64,000 nucleotides of DNA from DATAOG01 sp963753685. GTDB lineage: Bacteria; Pseudomonadota; Alphaproteobacteria; Geminicoccales; Geminicoccaceae. Every line of letters begins with the position of its first letter. Position 1 is the stretch's first letter. Below, piece by piece: positions 52,729 through 62,770 of the stretch. The notes under the pieces are model-generated. The model made no database searches. It was not told the origin of the DNA and worked only from the letters and a program-made list of their open reading frames with translations. The DNA lies in the NCBI GenBank assembly GCA_963753685.1, contig CAVWDE010000021.1:1-64000 (forward strand), written 5' to 3'. The position numbers and the translations under genes were made by a program.

Positions 52729-53618
52729 GCGCGCCGTCCCTGTCCCAACGGATGGCGACGGTCGCCGAGGCGATCGAGCTCGAGCTCGACCGGCTCCTGC
52801 CGCGCCCTGCGGGTGGCCAGGCCCGGCTGCAGGAGGCGATGCGCTACGCCGCCCTCGGCGGCGGCAAGCGGCTGCGGCCGTTCCTGGTCGTGGCCGGCGC
52901 CGAGCTGTTCGACGTACCCCAGGCACGGGCCTTGCGGGCCGGCGCCGCGGTCGAGCTGATCCACGCCTACTCGCTGGTCCACGACGACCTGCCGGCGATG
53001 GACGACGCGCTCACCCGCAGGGGTCGCCCGAGCTGCCACCGTCAATTCGACGAGGCGACCGCGATCCTTGCCGGCGACGCGCTCCAGAGCCTCGCCTTCG
53101 AGGTCCTGGCGGGGCCCGCGACCCACCCCGATCCGGCGGTCCGCGGCACCCTGGTCGAGAAGCTCGCCCGGGCCGCCGGTGTGATGGGGATGTGCGGCGG
53201 CCAGATGATCGACCTCGAGGCCGAGGGCCGGGCGCTCTCGATGGACGAGGTGCTCGAGCTGCAGCGCCTCAAGACCGGCGCCCTGCTCGAGTTCGCCTGC
53301 GAGGCGGGCGCGATCCTCGGGGCGGCGTCGGAAGCGGCGCGCGAAGTGCTGCGCGCCTATGCCGCCGATCTCGGCCTCGCGTTCCAGATCCAGGACGACC
53401 TTTTGGATGTCACCGGCGATGCCGCGCTCGCCGGCAAGGACCTCGGGCGCGACCAGGCGGCCGGCAAGGCGACCGTGGTCGGCCTGCTCGGCATCGAAGG
53501 TGCCCGGGCGCGGCTCAAAGAGCTCAATGCCAGCGCCAATCGGCAGCTCGATCGGCTGGGCCGCGCGGTGCCCGTGTTGCGCGAAGTGTTCGAGTTTGTC
53601 ATAAGCCGTTCCAACTAG
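52725..53618 (+). CDS. ispA: Polyprenyl diphosphate synthase (farnesyl diphosphate synthase type)
   Basis: Makes farnesyl or geranyl diphosphate from IPP and DMAPP. The first aspartate-rich motif is HDDLPAMDD and the second is IQDDLLDVTGD. GGGKRLRPFLVV, AYSLVHDD and the lysine in KTGALLEF are also present, and GKDLGRDQAAGKATVV follows the second motif, as in bacterial IspA. TTG at 52725 overlaps the xseB stop and gives 297 residues; the ATG at 52752 is the alternative start. It is followed by dxs after 74 bp. Confidence 0.93.
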   Translation: MSAPSLSQRMATVAEAIELELDRLLPRPAGGQARLQEAMRYAALGGGKRLRPFLVVAGAELFDVPQARALRAGAAVELIHAYSLVHDDLPAMDDALTRRGRPSCHRQFDEATAILAGDALQSLAFEVLAGPATHPDPAVRGTLVEKLARAAGVMGMCGGQMIDLEAEGRALSMDEVLELQRLKTGALLEFACEAGAILGAASEAAREVLRAYAADLGLAFQIQDDLLDVTGDAALAGKDLGRDQAAGKATVVGLLGIEGARARLKELNASANRQLDRLGRAVPVLREVFEFVISRSN

Positions 53619-53692
53619 GGTCGCATTGCACCGTCGGCGGTCGCCTCACGGGCGAGATCAAGCCGATGCTCCGCGGGAGGAAATTGATCCCT

Positions 53693-55621
53693 ATGGTTGA
53701 GACCCCGCTGCTCGACACGATCGACGAGCCGGCCGATCTACGCCGCCTGGCGCCGGACAGCCTGCGCCAGCTGGCCGATGAGCTGCGCGCCGAGACCATC
53801 GATGCGGTCTCGGTCACCGGCGGCCACCTGGGCGCGGGCCTGGGCGTGGTCGAGCTGACCGTGGCGCTGCACTACGTGTTCGACACGCCGCACGACCGCC
53901 TGGTCTGGGACGTCGGCCACCAGGCCTACCCGCACAAGATCCTGACCGGGCGGCGAGCGCGCATCCGCACACTGCGCCAGCCGGGCGGCCTGTCCGGCTT
54001 CACCAAGCGCGCCGAGAGCCGCTACGACGCATTCGGCGCCGCCCACAGCTCGACCTCGATCTCGGCCGCGCTCGGCATGGCGACCGCGCGCGATCTGGCG
54101 GGCGACGACTTCCACGTCGTCGCGGTGATCGGCGATGGCGCCATGAGCGCCGGCATGGCCTACGAGGCGATGAACAACGCCGGCGCCATGAACGCGCGCC
54201 TGATCGTGATCCTGAACGACAACGACATGTCGATCTCGCCCGCGACCGGCGCCATGCACGACTATCTGTCGCGGGTGATCTCCTCGCAGTCCTACCTGAC
54301 CTTCCGCCACGTCGCCAAGCAGCTCGCAGGCTTCGTGCCGCGGCCGCTCGCCGAGGCCGCCGAGAAGGCCGAGGAATACGCGCGCGGCATGATGACCGGC
54401 GGCACGCTGTTCGAGGAGCTCGGCTTCTACTACATCGGCCCGCTCGACGGTCACAACATCGACCACCTGCTGCCGGTGCTGAAGAACGTCCGCGACGCCA
54501 GGCGTGCCGGGCCGGTCCTGATCCACGTCCGCACCCAGAAGGGCAAGGGCTATCCGCCGGCCGAGAACTCGGCCGACAAGTACCATGGCGTGGTCAAGTT
54601 CGACACCGCGACCGGCACCCAGTTCAAGAAGAAGGGCAACGCGCCCGCCTACACCTCGGTGTTCGCCAAGGCCCTGATCAAGGAGGCCGAGACCGACGAC
54701 AAGATCGTCGCGATTACGGCTGCGATGCCGTCCGGCACCGGGGTCGACGCGTTCGCCAAGCACTACCCCGACCGCGCGTTCGATGTCGGCATCGCCGAGC
54801 AGCACGGCGTGACCTTCGCGGCCGGGCTTGCGACCCAGGGCTTCCGCCCGTTCTGCGCGATTTATTCCACATTTCTGCAGCGCGCCTACGACCAGGTCGT
54901 GCACGACGTCGCGATCCAGGGCCTGCCGGTCCGCTTCGCCATGGACCGGGCAGGGCTGGTCGGCGCCGACGGCCCGACCCACGCCGGCGCGTTCGATGTC
55001 GCCTATCTCGGCTGCCTGCCGGGGTTCGTGATCATGGCCGCAGCCGACGAGGCCGAGCTCATGCACATGGTCGCGACCATGGCCAGGATCGACGACCGGC
55101 CGTCGGCGGTGCGCTACCCGCGCGGCGAGGGCATCGGCATCGACCTGCCCGAGCGCGGCACGCCGCTCGAGATCGGCAAGGGCCGGATCGTGCGCGAGGG
55201 CGGCGGCCCGATCGCGCTCCTGTCGTTCGGCGCCCGCCTCCAGGAGTGCCTGAAGGCGGCGGACGAATTGACCGCGCGCGGGCTCTCGACCACGGTCGCC
55301 GACGCCCGCTTCGCCAAGCCCCTGGACCACGACCTGATTTCCCGACTTGCGACCGAGCACGAGGTCCTGGTGACGATCGAGGAGGGTGCCATCGGCGGCT
55401 TCGGCGCCCACGTCCAGCAGTTCATGCTCGAGGCCGGCCTGCTCGACCACGGCCGCCTGCGCCTGCGCTCGATGATCCTGCCCGACCGCTTCATCGACCA
55501 CGGCACCCCCGCCGGCATGTACGAGGAGGCGGGCCTCAACGCCACCCAGATCGCGACGCTTGCCCGCCTCACCCTCAGCCCCGGCGAACCCTCGGTCCAC
55601 CAGGCCAAGGCCAGCGCCTAG
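53693..55621 (+). CDS. dxs: 1-Deoxy-D-xylulose-5-phosphate synthase
   Basis: First enzyme of the MEP isoprenoid pathway: pyruvate plus glyceraldehyde 3-phosphate to DXP with thiamine diphosphate. The 642-residue product has DVGHQAYPHKILTGR, the ThDP motif GDGAMSAGMAYEAMNN, and the transketolase-type middle domain FDVGIAEQHGVTFAAG and DRAGLVGADGPTHAGAFD. Its product feeds the IPP used by IspA next door. ATG at 53693 has GGGAGG 12 bp upstream; an ATG at 53666 is possible. Confidence 0.96.
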   Translation: MVETPLLDTIDEPADLRRLAPDSLRQLADELRAETIDAVSVTGGHLGAGLGVVELTVALHYVFDTPHDRLVWDVGHQAYPHKILTGRRARIRTLRQPGGLSGFTKRAESRYDAFGAAHSSTSISAALGMATARDLAGDDFHVVAVIGDGAMSAGMAYEAMNNAGAMNARLIVILNDNDMSISPATGAMHDYLSRVISSQSYLTFRHVAKQLAGFVPRPLAEAAEKAEEYARGMMTGGTLFEELGFYYIGPLDGHNIDHLLPVLKNVRDARRAGPVLIHVRTQKGKGYPPAENSADKYHGVVKFDTATGTQFKKKGNAPAYTSVFAKALIKEAETDDKIVAITAAMPSGTGVDAFAKHYPDRAFDVGIAEQHGVTFAAGLATQGFRPFCAIYSTFLQRAYDQVVHDVAIQGLPVRFAMDRAGLVGADGPTHAGAFDVAYLGCLPGFVIMAAADEAELMHMVATMARIDDRPSAVRYPRGEGIGIDLPERGTPLEIGKGRIVREGGGPIALLSFGARLQECLKAADELTARGLSTTVADARFAKPLDHDLISRLATEHEVLVTIEEGAIGGFGAHVQQFMLEAGLLDHGRLRLRSMILPDRFIDHGTPAGMYEEAGLNATQIATLARLTLSPGEPSVHQAKASA

Positions 55622-55633
55622 GCGGACTCCTCG

Positions 55634-56367
<734 letters not shown>

Positions 56368-56371
<4 letters not shown>

Positions 56372-56406
56372 CAGGCCGCGTTGGCATAGTCTAATTATAG
56401 ACTATG
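56368..56406 (+). promoter_or_regulatory. Promoter and palindromic operator of the MbcA/RES pair
   Basis: TTGACA at 56368-56373 is a perfect -35 box; TAATTA at 56392-56397 is a -10 box 18 bp further. CATAGTCTA-ATTA-TAGACTATG (56385-56406) is an inverted repeat with 9-bp perfect arms that covers the -10 box and contains the antitoxin ATG at 56404. The predicted start of transcription is at or next to the ATG, so the message should be leaderless, and binding to the palindrome would block polymerase. Confidence 0.75.
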
Positions 56407-56809
56407 ACAGCGACTTCGTCCGTCGTGAGACATCCCGAGATCGCCGCGGCAGACCGTGACGACGTTGCGGTGCGCGCGTTCTTCCGCCTGGTCGAGCTCT
56501 GGGGTCTGAGCATGGAGCAGGCGCGGGTGCTGCTCGGACGGCCGTCGCGGGCCACGCTCTACAACTGGAAGGCTGGCAAGGCGAAGACCCTGCCGCACGA
56601 CACGCTCCGGCGGATCAGCTACCTGCTCGGCATCTACAAGGCGCTCCAGATCCTCTACCAGGACGCGGCGCTCGCCGACGGCTGGCTCGGCCCGGCCGAA
56701 CGCGGCCTTCGGCGGCCAGAGCGCGCTCGAGCGCATGCTCGCGGGCGACGTCGCCGATCTCGCCGCCGTGCGCGCCCATCTGGATGCCGCGCGCGGCGGC
56801 TGGACCTGA
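56404..56809 (+). pseudogene. MbcA/Xre-type antitoxin (DUF2384), one frameshift
   Basis: Antitoxin of a RES/Xre type II system. It contains an N-terminal helix-turn-helix-like part (VELWGLSMEQARVLLGRPS, then ATLYNWKAGKAKTLPHD) and the DUF2384 region LRRISYLLGIYKALQILYQD. One extra C near 56694 breaks the frame; without it the protein ends with PNAAFGGQSALERMLAG and DVADLAAVRAHLDAARGGW (134 residues), exactly the family C-terminus. The RES toxin gene starts 10 bp later. It should repress its own promoter. Confidence 0.85.
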
Positions 56810-56819
56810 GCCCCGGGCC

Positions 56820-57534
56820 GTGACCGAAGAGCCACCGGAGCGGCGGGTCCGCTGGCCGGCCGTGCACCGGATCCTGCCGTCCCGCTACCCGCCGATCCAG
56901 CTGTTCGAGCGCCTGACCGACGATCCGGGCGACTGGGAGCAGCTGGCCGCGATCGAGAGCCTGACCAACCCGCGCCTGCGCGACGAGCTCGGCGAGATCC
57001 GCCTGGTGCCGGTCGAGGAACGCGTGAGCGGGCCGGGAGCGAGCTGGGTGATGGCCTCGTTCACCCATCTGAACCCGCAGCGGCTCGCGCTTCAGCGACG
57101 GCAGCTACGGCGTCTACTACGCCGCCCGCGAGCTTGCGACCGCGATCGCCGAGACCGTCTTCCACCTCGGCCGGTTCTACGCCGCGACCGCCGATCCGCC
57201 GCACGCCGAGGACATGCGCGTCCTGACCGGCCGGATCGATGCCCGCTTTCACGACCTCAGGGGCGGCGACCCGCGCTGGCGAGCCCTGCCTCGATCCGAA
57301 GGACTATGCGGCCGGCCGCGCGCTCGGCCGCGGTTGCGGGCCGCGGGCAGCAACGGCATCGTCTATCCGAGCGTGCGCCGCGCCGGCGGCCAGTGCCTCG
57401 GCGCCTTCCGGCCCAAGGCGGTCGCCATCCCGGTCCAGGGCCGCCACCTCCGCTACCACTGGGACGGCACGCGGATCAGCCGCTACTTCGACTATGCCGA
57501 CGAACGCTGGGTCAGCCTCGCGTCACCCGGTTGA
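56820..57534 (+). pseudogene. RES-domain toxin, three frameshifts
   Basis: RES toxins degrade NAD+ by phosphorolysis or hydrolysis. The protein starts with GTG at 56820 (VTEEPPERRVRWPAVHRI). Three single-base changes must be undone: an extra C at about 57078 (restores NPSGSRFSDGSYGVYYAA), an extra C at about 57280 (restores EPCLDPKDYAAGRALGR) and a missing base at about 57333 (restores LRAAGSNGIVYPSVRRAGG). The repaired product is 237 residues with the conserved Arg, Tyr, Glu and Ser of the RES fold. The density of changes is the highest in the window. It overlaps the convergent gene by 23 bp. Confidence 0.8.
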
Positions 57535-58678
57535 GCCGCGCGAAGCCCGCCTCGAGGTCGGCGATCAGGTCCTCCGGGTCCTCGAGCCCGGCGTGGATCC
57601 GGATGTTCGGAAAGCGGTCGTCCCAGCGGGTCGCGGTCCGGTAGCGCTCGGGATGGACCGGCATGATCAGGCTCTCGTAGCCGCCCCACGACGCGCCCAG
57701 GCCGAACAGCTCCAGGCCGTCGATCAGGGCATGCCAGGCGGCGGTCGGGCAGGGCTTGAGGAGCATCCCGAACAGGCCGCAGGCGCCGGTGAAATCGCGC
57801 CGCCAGAGCGCATGGCCCGGGTCGTCGGGCAGCGCCGGGCAGAGCACCCGCTCGACCTCCGGCCGCGCCTGCAGCCAGGTCGCCAGGCGGAGCGCGTTGG
57901 CCTGATGGCGCTCGAGCCGGACGGAGAGGGTGCGCAGACCCCGCAGCGCCTGGTAGCAGTCATCCGGCGAGACGTAGGCGCCGAGATCCTGCAGGCCGTG
58001 GCGCAGGCGCTCGTAGAGCGGCAGGGCGCAGCTGACCGTGCCCATCATCAGGTCGGAATGGCCGCCGATGTATTTGGTCGCGGCCTGGATGCAAAGGTCG
58101 ACGCCCAGCAGCAACGGCTTGAAATAAAGCGGCGATGCCCAGGTGTTGTCGATCATCGTGAGGACGCCAAGGTGCTTTGCGACCTCGACGATCGCCGGCA
58201 CGTCCTGGATCTCGAAGGTCAGCGAGCCCGGCAATTCCAGGAACACAACCCTGGTGTTCGGCCTGATCAGCGCCTCGATGCCGGCGCCGATCAGGGGATC
58301 GTAATAGGTGGTCTCGACCCCGAAGCGGGCCAGCACCCGGTCGCAGAACTGGCGGGTCGGGGCATAGGCGCTGTCGACCATGAGCAGATGGTCGCCGGCC
58401 TTAAGGAAGGCCAGCAGCGTCTGCGCGATCGCGGTCTTGCCCGAGCCGGTCACCATGGCACCATGGCCGCCGTCGAGGGCGGCGATCGCGTCCTCGAGCG
58501 CGAAGGTGGTGGGCGTGCCGGCGCGGCCGTAGTAGACGCCCCGCACCTGGCGCGGCGCCTCGAACGCCTCGACCGAGGGCGACAGGATGGTCGAGGCCCG
58601 GTAGACCGGCGGGTTGACGACCCCGAAGTTGCTCGCCGGATCACGCCCGGCGGTGACCAGTAGCGTCTCGTCCCTCAT
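57512..58678 (-). CDS. metC: Cystathionine beta-lyase-like PLP enzyme
   Basis: A 388-residue Cys/Met-metabolism PLP enzyme, probably cleaving cystathionine to homocysteine. The lysine that binds PLP is in AATKYIGGHSDLMMG; YYGRAGTPTTFALEDAIAAL and TMIDNTWASPLYFKPL (with the Asp that pairs with the pyridine nitrogen) are typical of MetC. The ending SWGGYESLIMPVHPER is also family-like. The start at 58678 leads straight into the conserved part. Related lyases cannot be excluded. Confidence 0.9.
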   Translation of the reverse strand: MRDETLLVTAGRDPASNFGVVNPPVYRASTILSPSVEAFEAPRQVRGVYYGRAGTPTTFALEDAIAALDGGHGAMVTGSGKTAIAQTLLAFLKAGDHLLMVDSAYAPTRQFCDRVLARFGVETTYYDPLIGAGIEALIRPNTRVVFLELPGSLTFEIQDVPAIVEVAKHLGVLTMIDNTWASPLYFKPLLLGVDLCIQAATKYIGGHSDLMMGTVSCALPLYERLRHGLQDLGAYVSPDDCYQALRGLRTLSVRLERHQANALRLATWLQARPEVERVLCPALPDDPGHALWRRDFTGACGLFGMLLKPCPTAAWHALIDGLELFGLGASWGGYESLIMPVHPERYRTATRWDDRFPNIRIHAGLEDPEDLIADLEAGFARLNRVTRG

Positions 58679-59048
58679 GGCCCAGCCTTGGTTCGTCGGT
58701 GGGCCCAAATCGCGGCCACCGGTTGCACTCGGGGCGCGTGCCGGACCGGGCACGCCCGCCCGGGTCGAGTTTTGCCGCTTTCGAGCGCCTTGGCTAGCCC
58801 GCGCATGCGACCCCGGCCCGGCCGGGGCGAGCGCGGAGCGGCGACGGGCGCGCGTATCATCGTGCTGCGCCTGCCCGCACCCGGACCTCGGGGCTGGATT
58901 TTGCACCGTCCCTGTGGCAAGACCCGAACAACGGCCGGTCGGATGGCGTGGTCGGCGAGCCTGGCGTGACGCCCGGGAGGCGCGTTGGTGCCGATCAGGG
59001 CAAGGCTTGCCAGCCCGGCGGGCAGATCGAAAACAAGGAGGACCGTTC
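58679..59048. other. Divergent region, metC / binding protein
   Basis: About 370 bp of GC-rich sequence with no gene, palindrome or promoter box that I could support. AAGGAGG just before the right-hand gene is its ribosome site. Confidence 0.5.
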
Positions 59049-60074
59049 ATGCGTCTAGCAACCATTCTGCTTGCGGCCGGCGCGGTGGCGCTGATGGCGC
59101 CGGTCGGCACGGCCAAGGCCGGCGCGACCCTGGATGCGGTCAAGAAGAAGGGCTTCGTCCAATGCGGCGTGAGCACCGGGCTCGCCGGCTTCTCCAACCC
59201 CGACGATGCCGGCAACTGGTCCGGGCTCGATGTCGACGTCTGCCGCGGCATCGCCGCCGCGATCTTCGGCGACGCCAAGGCGGTCAAGTACACGCCCCTG
59301 ACCTCCAAGGAGCGCTTCACCGCGCTGCAGTCGGGCGAGGTCGACGTCCTGTCGCGCAACACCACCTGGACGCTGTCCCGCGACTCAGCCCTCGGCCTCG
59401 ACTTCGCCGGCGTCACCTACTACGACGGCCAGGGTTTCATGGTGCCGAAGTCGCTGGGGGTCCATAGCGCGCTCGAGCTCGACGGCGCCTCGATCTGCGT
59501 CCAGACCGGCACGACCACCGAGCTCAACCTCGCCGACTACTTCCGCGCCAACAACATGAAGTTCTCGCCGGTCAACTTCGAGCGCTCGGACGAGGCGCGC
59601 GCCGCCTACGAGCAGGGCCGCTGCGACGCACTCACCACCGACCAGTCCGGCCTCTACGCCGACCGCACCGGCCTCAAGAACCCGGACGATCACATCATCC
59701 TGCCCGAGGTGATCTCCAAGGAGCCGCTCGGCCCGGCCGTGCGCCATGGCGACAACGAGTGGGGCGACGTCGTGCGCTGGACCCTCTACGCGATGATCGA
59801 GGCCGAGGATCTCGGCGTGAGCTCGGCCAACGTCGATGACCAGAAGACCACGTCGACCAACCCGGAGGTGCGCCGGCTGCTCGGGGCCGAGGACGAGATG
59901 GGCAAGGACCTCGGCCTGCCCAACGACTGGGGCTACCAGATCATCAAGCAGGTCGGCAATTACGGCGAGATGTTCGAGCGCAACGTCGGCATGAACACGC
60001 CGCTCAAGATCGCCCGCGGCCTGAATGCGCAGTGGAAGGACCACGGCCTGCAATACGCCATGCCGATCCGCTGA
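59049..60074 (+). CDS. Amino acid ABC transporter substrate-binding protein (AapJ type)
   Basis: A 341-residue periplasmic binding protein of the general amino-acid (Aap/Bzt) family. The signal peptide ends near GTAKA-GATLDAV. Family blocks are GFVQCGVSTGLAGFSNPD, GLDVDVCRGIAAAIFGD, VLSRNTTWTLSRDSALGLDF and CVQTGTTTELNLADYF. The start follows AAGGAGG. No aapQMP permease or ATPase genes are next to it and a strong hairpin follows, so it is an orphan that must use a transporter coded elsewhere. Confidence 0.92.
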   Translation: MRLATILLAAGAVALMAPVGTAKAGATLDAVKKKGFVQCGVSTGLAGFSNPDDAGNWSGLDVDVCRGIAAAIFGDAKAVKYTPLTSKERFTALQSGEVDVLSRNTTWTLSRDSALGLDFAGVTYYDGQGFMVPKSLGVHSALELDGASICVQTGTTTELNLADYFRANNMKFSPVNFERSDEARAAYEQGRCDALTTDQSGLYADRTGLKNPDDHIILPEVISKEPLGPAVRHGDNEWGDVVRWTLYAMIEAEDLGVSSANVDDQKTTSTNPEVRRLLGAEDEMGKDLGLPNDWGYQIIKQVGNYGEMFERNVGMNTPLKIARGLNAQWKDHGLQYAMPIR

Positions 60075-60086
60075 CCCTTGCCGGTC

Positions 60087-60120
60087 GCCGGGTCCTCGGG
60101 GGCTCCCCCGAGGACCCGGC
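60087..60120 (+). terminator. Strong hairpin after the binding-protein gene
   Basis: GCCGGGTCCTCGGGG and CCCCGAGGACCCGGC form a perfect 15-bp stem with a GCTC loop, 12 bp after the stop codon. There is no T-run, but stability and position make it a convincing terminator or RNA-stabilising structure. Confidence 0.75.
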
Positions 60121-60236
60121 GGACCATGCTGGCTGCGGTGTCCGTCGATGCCAAAGGCAGGCCGGCGGTGGGCTTCACCGGTGCTTAAAACTCGAACCGT
60201 AGTCTGCGCGCGGGTGGGCCAGGAGGGACCTTCGCC

Positions 60237-61655
60237 ATGGCGCAGCGCTGGCGCATTGGTTGGAACGAGCTCGCGACGGGCTGCTCCTGCCCGAGCGCCG
60301 AGCGGCCGCTCTGTGCCGAGGCCGACATCGCCCGCGCGATCGCGGAAGGCGGCTGCAATCTCTACGACACGCTGACCAACCTGCCCAACCGCCACCTGTT
60401 CCAGCAGCGGCTGCACCAGGCAGTGCACGCCCGCCAGAACCGGGCGAGCGTGGCGGTCCTGTGCGTCGACCTCGACCGCTTCGCGGGCCTCAACGAAGAG
60501 CTCGGCACCGCCCGGGCCGATCAGGTGCTCCAGACCTGCGCCCAGCGCCTGCGCGCGAGCGTGCGCGGGCAGGACACCGTCGCCCGGCTGGATGCCAACG
60601 AGTTCGCGCTGCTGGTCGCCGGTCACCAGCCGCACCAGCTCGAGCTGTTGTGCCGACGGCTGCTCGCCAGGCTCGCCGAGCCCTACCCGCTCGATGGCCG
60701 CAACCTCGTGATCACCGCCAGCATCGGCGGGACCCTGCTGCAGCCCGGCGACGATGACCCCGAGCAGGTCCTGAGGCACGCGCAGATCGCGCTGTCCCAG
60801 GCCAAGAGCGAAGGTCGCGCGACGGTGCGCTGGTTCGAGCCGGAGCCCGACGCAGCGCCGGCGCCGGTCGCCGACGACGAGCTGTGCGCGGCGCTGCACG
60901 GCGGCCAGTTCGAGCTCCACTATCAGCCGCGGGTCGCCGCCCGCAGCCGGCGCCTGGTCGGCGTCGAGGCGCTGCTGCGCTGGCGCCATCCGACCCGCGG
61001 CCTGCTGTTGCCGGACCAGTTCCTGGCGCACGCCGAGACCGACCGGGCGGTCCTGGCGCTCGACGAATGGGCGCTGCGCACCGCCTGCGAGCAGGCGCGC
61101 GCCTGGCCGGGCCTGAGCGTCGCGGTCAACCTGTCCCAGGCGCAGTTCCAGGGTCACGACCCGATCGGCTGCCTGCGCCGGACGCTCGCGGACACCGGCC
61201 TCGAGCCCGAGCGCCTCGAGCTCGAGATCACCGAGGACGTGCTGCTGCACGACCGGCAGCGGGCGCTGGTCGCGCTCTGGCAGCTCAAGAGCCTGGGCGT
61301 GCAGATCGTGATCGACGACTTCGGCACCCGCGCGACGCGCCTCGGCTCCCTGCTCAACGGGCCGCTCGACAAGCTCAAGATCGACCAGTCCTTCCTCTAT
61401 GGCATCGCCGGCCTGCCCCAGGCAGAGAACGTGCTCGCCGCCCTGATCGGGCTCGGGCGGAGCCTCGGCATCCAGACCTGCGTGGCCGGGGTCGAGACCG
61501 CGGCCCAGGTCGCCTGGCTCGACGCCCAGAGCTGCGACGAGCTGCAGGGCGGCTATTTCGGCCAGCCGCTGCCGGCGGCCGAAATCGCCTGTCTGCTCGC
61601 TGGCCGTGATGCCCCGGCCGCGGGCGCCGATGGTCCGCTGACCGCCTCGGCCTGA
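60237..61655 (+). CDS. EAL-domain cyclic-di-GMP phosphodiesterase with degenerate GGDEF domain
   Basis: A 472-residue soluble protein. The first domain is GGDEF-like (TLTNLPNRHLFQQRL, CVDLDRFAGLNE) but the active-site motif reads DANEF, so synthesis of cyclic di-GMP is not expected. The EAL domain has VEALLRWRHP (intact EAL near 244), ELEITEDVLL, VIDDFGT, KLKIDQSF and VAGVET, so it may degrade cyclic di-GMP, although loop 6 reads DDFGTRATRL in place of DDFGTGYSSL. There is no membrane segment. A short cysteine-bearing start (ATGCSCPSAERPLC) may be a small sensor. Confidence 0.88.
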   Translation: MAQRWRIGWNELATGCSCPSAERPLCAEADIARAIAEGGCNLYDTLTNLPNRHLFQQRLHQAVHARQNRASVAVLCVDLDRFAGLNEELGTARADQVLQTCAQRLRASVRGQDTVARLDANEFALLVAGHQPHQLELLCRRLLARLAEPYPLDGRNLVITASIGGTLLQPGDDDPEQVLRHAQIALSQAKSEGRATVRWFEPEPDAAPAPVADDELCAALHGGQFELHYQPRVAARSRRLVGVEALLRWRHPTRGLLLPDQFLAHAETDRAVLALDEWALRTACEQARAWPGLSVAVNLSQAQFQGHDPIGCLRRTLADTGLEPERLELEITEDVLLHDRQRALVALWQLKSLGVQIVIDDFGTRATRLGSLLNGPLDKLKIDQSFLYGIAGLPQAENVLAALIGLGRSLGIQTCVAGVETAAQVAWLDAQSCDELQGGYFGQPLPAAEIACLLAGRDAPAAGADGPLTASA

Positions 61656-61770
61656 GCGCCGGCCGGCCGTTGCCGCCGGCGCCTCGCGCGCCGGCCTGCG
61701 GACGCGGGGTTGGCTCGCCCCGCCGGGCTCCCTAAACTCGGCGGCCGAACCTCAGCCGCGAAGGGCAGCC

Positions 61771-62725
61771 ATGCCGATCGTCGAACGCGACCCCTGGCGA
61801 GCGCAGTATTTCGAGCACGTCGCCTGTCCCGACGCCGTGTTCGTGCCGACCGAGGACGGCGACGCCTACCAGCTGTTCCAGAAGTTCCGCTGGATCTACA
61901 ACAAGCTCCTGATCGCCGAGTCCCAAGGCCTCGTCTGCGGCCTGCACGGCATGGCGCCGGACGCCTTCCCGGTGTTCTCCAAGCCGGTCTACAACATGCG
62001 CGGCATGGGCGCCGGCAGCCGGATCTTCAAGACGCTGCGCGACTATCAGCTGAACCAGCGGCCCGGCCACATGTGGATGGAGCTGCTCAAGGGCGAGCAC
62101 GTCTCGACCGATGTCGCGGTGGCGGGCGGCAAGCCCCGCTGGTGGCGCCACGTGACCGGCAAAGCGATCGACGAGGGCATGTTCGACTACTGGACCGTGC
62201 TCGCCGAGGCAAGGCCCCTGATCGAGAGCTACTGCGGCGCAGTGGCTTGGCGCCAACCTTGGCGGCTACACCGGCATGGTCAACTTCGAGACCATCGATG
62301 CGCGCATCATCGAGGTCCACCTGCGCTTCTCCGACCAGTGGCCGGACCTGTACGGCGCCGGCTGGACCGAGGCCCTGGTCCGGCTCTACGCCGAGGGGAT
62401 CTGGGACTACCCGGACGACGACCGCCGGGACGGCTACAGCGTCGTCCTGTTCGGCCCGCACGGCCTGCAGTACTGGCACCCCGACCCCGAGCTGATCGCC
62501 GAGCTCCTCAAGGCCCCGGGGCTGACCAGCATCCAGATCACCTTCCACGAGGACAAGCCGCCCAAGGCCCACTCGATGCCGCCCGGCGGTTTCCGACTCG
62601 CGATCATCAACGGCTTCGACCTCGAGGCCGGCCGTCAGGCGCGCGAACGCCTGGCGCTGCGCTTCTGGGCGACCCAACGCATCGTCCCCCGCCGCCCCCG
62701 CCGCAAGCTCGCGGTGACGCCGTAG
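61771..62725 (+). pseudogene. ATP-grasp-like hypothetical protein, one frameshift
   Basis: No named family was recognised. The reading begins at 61771 after GAAGGGC and passes VFSKPVYNMRGMGAGSR, PGHMWMELLKGEHVSTDV and GGKPRWWRHVTGK. After a break near 62236-62242 (one extra base) it continues as GGYTGMVNFETIDARIIEVH, LRFSDQWPDLYGAGWTEALV and so on to the stop. The order K-P-x-x-N-M-x-G-M-G, M-E-x-L-x-G-E-H and N-x-E-x-I/V-D-A-R is that of an ATP-grasp enzyme (lysine, hinge, metal-binding acid and Asn). Repaired length is 317 residues. It may ligate a carboxylate to an amine; substrate unknown. Confidence 0.6.
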
Positions 62726-62770
62726 GCGTTCTGCGTTCGGCCTTGTGTGTACGAACGTGCATCCCATATC

